Of a stretch of DNA of 64,000 nucleotides, positions 57,604 through 64,000 are shown piece after piece. Both the position numbers and the translations under genes were made by a program. Source of the DNA: Camelus bactrianus (lineage: Eukaryota; Chordata; Mammalia; Artiodactyla; Camelidae). Position 1 is the first letter of the stretch. Every line of letters starts with the position of its first letter. The notes under the pieces are model-generated. The model was not told where the DNA came from. It was given only the letters and a program-made list of their open reading frames with translations, and made no database searches. The DNA is taken from positions 21,550,001 to 21,614,000 of the forward strand of contig NC_133570.1 in NCBI RefSeq assembly GCF_048773025.1. The letters run 5' to 3'.

Positions 57604-60600
57604 GGGCAAATGTCTGGAATCACTGGGCTTACAGACAGCCCCTTTGTCTCCGCAAGACGTGGGGCTGTCCCAGGGGGAACCATAGCTTCTGTGCCTTAGG
57701 CAGTGGGAGGGAGGAGGGACCCCGCCCAGCCCACAAGGCGTGAGGATCCCGGGCCTGAGGCTGGAGTGGGCCGAGCACTACAGTGAGGAGAAAAATGGAC
57801 TGGGTCAGGGGCTCCCCCGTACCCTCCATGATGTCTGCTACATCGCCCACACCCTGTTACTATTCAGTACCCGGCCCATTTCCAAGCCAGGGATCTGAGT
57901 GTGTTGTGAAGGCCAGGCCTCAGCTCAGGGCCTGGCAGCCTGGGGTTCTTCCAAAGCTGCTCCATGAATTTGGTCAGACCACGATCACCACCATCAATTT
58001 CAGGTCTTCCTCCCTCTCACCTCCATCAGTGTCCAGAGCTGTGGACGGTCTGGGATTTCATCCTGCCTGCAGGATAACAGCCAGTGTGTTTTGCTCCAGA
58101 GGGAGACACTGCCTTTACTTTCCAGTGTTGTTCTTTAACACAGACATCCTTGAGAAGATGGTCCAAACAGAGGCGACCTGTGCCTTTGCTTGTGAGACCC
58201 ACAGACAGTGGTCCTCATCCCTGTGAGAGAAGTAAAGTCACGGCTGTTGGCCTCTGACTATGTCCCATGAAAGGGGCTGGACTGATTTCCACCAGGTGTA
58301 GCAGGAGAGTCAAACACACGGGCCAGATGACTCTTAAAGGGACCTCTCAAGAAAGTTACTTTGGGAGGCCCAGGGTAGGCAGGCATCTTTCAGAATTGCT
58401 GAAATGGAAAACCATAAGGGATGCACCAGTGGACTTCAGTGTACATATTAGAGCTCCTGGGGATTAAAAGCAACTGGAAAGCAAGAGGGCAGGTGCTGGC
58501 CATGACAAGCAGGAATGTGCAGCCTGCAGCCCTGAGTCCTTCCTACCCCAGCAGCGTGACAGCACTGGGACCCAGACAGAGGCAACAACCTCAAAGAATG
58601 CCCTGGAGATGTGGGAGAGCCTGGCCACTTGACAGTGTTGCATCGAGAATGTTCAGAATCTGCTTGAACATCAGTGTCCTCATCTTCTAACGGGAGAGAA
58701 AATTCAGCTCATCGGGCGGTTGGCTCCGCTGTCAGTGCTGGATAAGCAGCACCCTCTCATCACTGCATCACTGGATCCTGTATTGTATTCCTGGGCTTCA
58801 AAACAGACCCCAACTGAGCACACATGTGATCTCCTTATTCCTCGTGGCCTCCCTGTGGCAAAGGAATTGCCCCCATTTTACTGATAAGGAAACTGAGGCC
58901 CGGAGGTGACCTAGGTCTGGCTGCTTTCAACATCACTCCTTGAACAAGTGGTAGAGGATCCCTCCCCACAAACCTCTTCCTGGCTGAGAAGCTGAGTGAG
59001 GAGCTGACCGGGGGTGCTGGCCAGCCTTGGCCAACCCGGCCAAGGAAGGGCAGTCTCTACTGGCCAGAGTGGAGGCTGCAGGGATCCAGCCCGGGGGACT
59101 GGTCACAAGAGAAGCCCCAGCCCACTGAACTCAGGCCTCAGCAACTCCTGTACTGTTGGGCACTTGGTCACCCTGCACGGCCTGGCTGGGCCCCTCGGAG
59201 CTGCTCCACAGCTGGAGATGCCCTTGTGGAACAAAGACATCAGTGGGGCAGGTGTGCGGATCCCGGGGCCTGGACGGCAGGGCTGGGGGCGGGCTTTGGT
59301 GTGATAATTGAGCCCTGGATCCCCACCACAGCGGAGCAGTTAGCACATGCCACTCTGGGATAGGGCCCCCAAGAGTAAGGGCTGTGGGCCCTGGAGGGGG
59401 CCGGGTGCCAGTGCCAGGACAGAAAAAGCCCAGGCAGAGGAGGGGCCACGTGGCTGGGGCACACTGGGACAGCCACTGTTGTCAAGAGAAACCAGGGGCA
59501 CTTGCTGGCCTCCCTCCAGCTGGGCTGGAGTTGCCTTTGACCCTGAGGGCCAAAGAGGACACGACAGCTCAACTTGTCCGTGAGGTTTCCAGGGGGCAGA
59601 GCCCTGGCCCCACGCGGCACTGGCCTGTAACACTGCTGGCCTGTTGTTCGCCCCTGGCCGGCTGCCCCCATCGGCAGCACCATGGTGAGCGGGTCCTTGG
59701 CACGGAGCTCATCCAGCCTGCAACGCCTGGGATAAAGGTAAGGGGCAGAGTGAGCTGTGGTGCAGGGGGAGAGGGGTTTCCTTTGAGGACATCCAGGGAT
59801 GGATGACCAGAGGGGAGAGCAGTGAGAAAGGAAATCAGCAGGAGAGAAGGGGCCTGAGCAGACACTGGCTTTCTTTAAAGTGTTGATATTTTGTCAAGTG
59901 TGGATTTGTTTGCATTGATTTTTATTAGTTACCATTGATTTGAAAGATTATTTATTTCAATGACTGAGTTTTGGGGGCACCCCTTAAATTTGGCCCCCAA
60001 GCCCAGTGCCTCACTTGCCCCACCCCAGTCCTCTGAGCATGTGAGAAGCAGGGAGGCAGGGCCAGGACCTCCCCAGCAGGCACTGATTCTTTTAGGGGCA
60101 GCGGCCCCACAATACAGATCCTGCTTTCATCCCCATCGTTCAGACAGGAATAGAGGTCCAGAGAGGTGAGGCGATCTGCCCAACGTCACATAGCACGTGG
60201 GTGCAGACACAGGACTGTAAGATGCCAAGAGTTAACAGACACCACTGTGTCCTCTGTTTTAATAAAATGATCCAAGAGAGCGGCCAGTCTGCAAGGCATC
60301 CAGAGAAGGAAACCAAGGCTTGGCTCAGATTCCCCCACAGAGCTCAGCACCTCAGCACCTCAGCATGGCTCTTAAAAGTTTCCTGGGTCCAGGCCTGACC
60401 CAAGGGGGTCTCGTCCAGGCACAGGACCATCGGACGATGTTAGGAACAGTAACATGGGAGAGGGGTGCCTAAGCTGGTCTTGCAGACCCAGGGCTCTGAC
60501 CTGTGATGGGAGTTCCAGGTGAAGGGAGCTGCATGGGCTGAGGAGGAGAGTGGAGTGCACAGGCCGGCAGGGAGCACCCAGTTTCGTGAGATTGGCAAAG

Positions 60601-60869
60601 ACCTCGGGGGTCCTTTATGCTGGGGTCCAGGTGTCATGGAGGGATTTAAGTCGGGGACTCTCAGAATCACATCCGTGCTTTGGCAGCAGATCGGAGACTG
60701 GGGTGAGGCCAGATTAGAGGATGGAGGAGTGGCTGGTCCACGGTGACCAGGTACCAAGATCTCCGATGGAAGCAGCAAGTGGATTTAAAGTGGCGGTGCC
60801 AGAGGGCTGACGGGAGGAACAGGCACTGACCTGGACTGTCTATACAAGTCGAAAGCATACATCTTTTTT

Positions 60870-62880
60870 TGCAAAATGCAGCAAGTCATTTTTTAAAAAT
60901 CATATTTACTTAAACTGTGTAATTTACAAAGACATAACCAGAGGCTTCCAGACCAGAAATTCGACATTATTAATGACGGGAGAAAAATGGAAATAACCCA
61001 AATATCCAGCAGGAAGGGTGGGACTAAACACACACGAACTCTCACAAAACCTCCAAAATCATGTTTCTGAAATTGGGTTTTTAAAGTATGTGTGCATTTT
61101 CAAAAGCCGATCAGAAAATATAGAAAAATTTCAGCAGCGTGTCTCTGGCTGGTTGGAATCTACGTAGTGTTAATTTTTGCTTTCTTTTTCTATAGTTATG
61201 AAAATGTTCACAAGAAAATATATTTCATTTTTATCTTCTGAAATAATTTTCAATACAAGAGTACTATGTGCTTTTAAACAAAGATTATGCACAAAAGTGT
61301 ATAAAACAGCATTTGCTGTTACCATCTCCCTACATCCTACCCGTGTTGGGATTTTATTTTTCCAACATGGAGTCATAATCTGTACAGTAGCCTGCAGTTA
61401 GCTTTCAAACAATCTGTTGACATTTTCTCCATCAGTCCATAAGAATTTCATCATGGCTTTGTCAGACTTCGTAGTTTGGGTGAACCAGCATGTCTCTAGT
61501 CATTCCCCAAATAATGGACATTTAGGTTGTTTCCACTTAAAAATATTAATTAGAACAGATGCTACAGTGGAAACTGCCACACATGTGCATGTGCTGTGTA
61601 CGTGTGTGAAATGCACTTAAGTGTCTCCATAGGAACGATGCCTAAAAGCGGGATTGCTGGGTCAGAGAGAACACGCTTTGAAATGTTCACAAGCGGCACC
61701 AGTGATCCTCCCAAAAGTCTGCTCCAGCTTCCACTCACTAGAAGGATTGACGGTGCCTGTTCCTCTCCATCCTTCCCAACAACGTGGCAGGGCTGATCCT
61801 TTTGTTATTTTGCACATCTGATGAGCAAAAATGAGGACAAATATATTTGTTGTTTATTTGTTTGATCATTCGTGAAACTTATTTTCGTTTCAAATTTTTA
61901 TTGGTGATTTTATTTCTTCTGTGAATTTACTGGTCATAATTTTGCATTTTTTTTCATTCGATTGGATGTATTTTTTTTAAGTTTGATAGAAACCCTGTAT
62001 CTGTTTGGGATATAACCCCTCTTTAAGAACGTGTGGCATAAATATTATTCCCTGGTCTGTTTTATGCCTTTCTTGGTAAAGTTTTCACCATAAAGCCTTT
62101 TGAATTTTCACATGTCAGGTTGGCTGTTTCTGTGATCGGTGGCAAACAAAGGAAAGGCATCTTTCTTTTGATTTTCTTTTCCATTTTATTCTGACACTTT
62201 CATTGCTCTGCTGTGTCTTCTATCTCTGCCTGGAGTTCACTTTTGCATAGGCAGGAATATAAACTTATATATTTTCCAAATGAAGAGACAATCTCGTGGA
62301 TTTGTTGAATATAAACACAATTTTTATCAAACCCTAAATCATTGACATATCACATCCTCTCTGTGGTTCTGTTGATCTAATGATCAGTTCCCATGTCCGT
62401 TCTACCCCATTTTAATGATTTTTGCTTGACAGTGTATTTCGGTACCTGGCAGAGAACGACCCTGTCATTATTACTGATTGAAAATATTTGCATCTGTTGT
62501 CTGTCATTATTGTCACTGTTCGACTTTGGAATCAGTTTAGTAATTTTTAAAAATTATCCCTTTGGTGCTGTGTTAGTAATTTCATAGAATAGACGGGCCC
62601 TTTGTGGAGAATTGATGTCTTTCTCTATTGTGTGCCTTAGTCAAGGTGCATTAGGTTTTATCCATGTGAATGTTGCACATTTTGTGTTAAGTTTTTTCCT
62701 AGGGGTTTTAAGAGAATTTCTATTGAAGTTGTAAATGTTTCACCAGTTTCCTATCCTGGATAGTTATGTCCTGTGTCAGACGAAACCTGACTTTCTGTTA
62801 TCATCCTTGTATGGTCATTTTTCTTAACACTCATATTATTTCCAATTCTACTCCTCCTGAGTGTCTTGGGATAATTTTAC
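60870..62880 (-). mobile_element. Ancient L1 fragment (copy of 16,080-18,100)
   Basis: Duplicate of the L1M-type fragment in the first copy. The T-run is shorter here (near 61,945) than its counterpart near 17,160. Confidence 0.65.
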
Positions 62881-63149
62881 TTAAGTACACTAACCCATTA
62901 TCTTCAAAGAGCAACTTTATCTCATTATTCCTAACACTCCTACCCCCTCATCTCATTCCGTTGGCTCAAATCTGTGGAATATCTTGACTAGTGGAAAGTA
63001 ATTATGGGAACCCAGGAATTTAAAGCAGTTTTACCTCTAAGTGGGAACTTTTCTAAAAGTTTTGCGAGACATCCTTTATCACATTGAAGATGTTTCTTTA
63101 GATGATCAACTTAATACAATGCTGGCTGTTTCTTTTCTTTAAATCAGAA

Positions 63150-64000
63150 ACATTGTTTCAAATGCTCCAACAAAAAGACGCAGAGTGGCAGACTGGTTAA
63201 TAAAGCAAGAACCTTCTATATGCTGCATACAAGAGACCCAGTTAAGTGAGAAGGACACATATAGATTGAGAGTGAAAGGATGGAAAAGGATATTCCAAGC
63301 AAATGGTAAAGCCAAGAAAGCAGGTATAGCAGTACTCATTTTGGACAAAATAGGCATTAACATAATGCCCATAAAGAAAAAAGAAAGAATGGCATCTTAT
63401 AATGATTAAAAGAGTAATAAAAGATGAGAATATTACACTCATTAATATATATGCACTCACGATTGGAGCACCTAAGTAATTAAAACAATTACTAAGAGAG
63501 ATAAACGGGCAAACTGATGAGACTAATATCATTGTGAGAGATTTTAACACCATATTAACATGACTAGACAGATCTTCCAGAGAAGGTAAATAAGACAACA
63601 AAGGAATTTAATGATACAATAGAAAAATTAGAGTTGGTAGATATTTTAAGAGCATTACACACCCCCAAAAATAAGATATACATTCTTTTCAAGTGCACAA
63701 GGAACGTTTTCTAGGATTGATCATGTACTTGGGCACAAAAGAAGCCACAACAATTTTAAGATGATAGAAATTATCTCGAGTATCTTTACTGATGACAATG
63801 CCATGAAACTAGAAATCAATTACAGAGAAACAAAGGAGAAAAAAGGAAAGTATGGAGATTAGAAAACATGCTATTAAAAAACCAATGGGTCAATGATGAA
63901 ATAAAAGCTGAAATTAAAAAATACCTTGAGAGAAATGAAAAGTTAAAACACAACCACACATAATTAATGGGATGCAGCAAAGGCAGTACTAAGAGGAAAG
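63150..64000 (+). mobile_element. 5'-truncated L1, second copy, cut by window end
   Basis: Starts at the same truncation point as 18,368 and contains the endonuclease start (RVADWLIKQEPSICCIQETQ). The catalytic-type H of QETH is changed to Q here. The rest of the element lies beyond the window. Sharing the truncation point shows it was copied with the duplication and did not insert independently. Confidence 0.88.

Larger units (their letters stand above)
57604..64000 (+). repeat. Segmental duplication, copy 2, block 2 (cut by window end)
   Basis: Partner of 12,826 to about 19,220, at an offset of about 44.78 kb. It contains the same spacer, MIR relics (58,813-58,918 and 60,080-60,210), ancient L1 debris and the start of the younger L1. 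No V segment. Confidence 0.9.

Overview
The window is a stretch of the germline immunoglobulin lambda variable (IGLV) array of a mammal. Nine V segments can be read, all on the + strand. Each has a 46-nt leader exon, a short intron, a V exon and a heptamer-23(22)-nonamer recombination signal (RSS). No J, C or enhancer elements and no unrelated protein-coding gene could be supported. The young LINE-1 3' ends resemble those I know from camelid genomes, and no ruminant BovA/Bov-tA or pig PRE-1 SINE was noticed. A camelid (alpaca, llama or camel) is therefore my best guess, but that rests on recall of repeat families and was not searched.

Layout. (1) 0-4.2 kb: old DNA-transposon and MIR remnants, then an IGLV9/IGLV4-like segment (V1, 2.87-3.35 kb). 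(2) 4.2-22.5 kb: first copy of a segmental duplication. It carries an IGLV3 segment (V2, 7.4 kb), a decayed IGLV3 pseudogene (V3, 10.1 kb), ancient L1 debris and a 5'-truncated L1 on the + strand (18.4-22.5 kb). (3) 22.5-30.3 kb: a GATG-type satellite, a probable solitary retroviral LTR, an apparently intact IGLV1/2-type segment (V4, 26.3 kb) and a pseudogene (V5, 28.7 kb). (4) 30.6-40.3 kb: one long minus-strand L1 with two successive 5' UTRs, bounded by a 10-bp repeat. (5) 40.4-46.6 kb: two more IGLV1/2-type pseudogenes (V6 with one stop, V7 with several lesions). (6) 46.9-48.6 kb: a broken ERV-L-like fossil. (7) 50.7-64 kb: IGLV3 segment V8, then the second copy of the duplication with V9 (the partner of V2), cut off by the window end inside the second copy of the L1.

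How it works together. V1, V2, V4, V8 and V9 keep a start codon, splice sites, the paired cysteines, the FR2 tryptophan and an RSS, so they are candidate contributors to the lambda repertoire. V1 has an in-frame TAA just before its RSS that joining could trim away. Eight of the nine segments have a recognisable octamer (ATTTGCAT or GTTTGCAT) 94-116 bp upstream of the leader, and V1 has ATTTGAAT at 123 bp. All four IGLV1/2-type segments have a CTCF-like CCACCAGGGGGCAG motif or a variant of it about 690-700 bp upstream of the leader, in one orientation, which suggests architectural sites spread with this V unit. The array grew by unit duplication (four copies of the IGLV3 downstream cassette, then the larger 4.2-22/51.7-64 kb duplication), with later deletion, apparent gene conversion and pseudogenisation.
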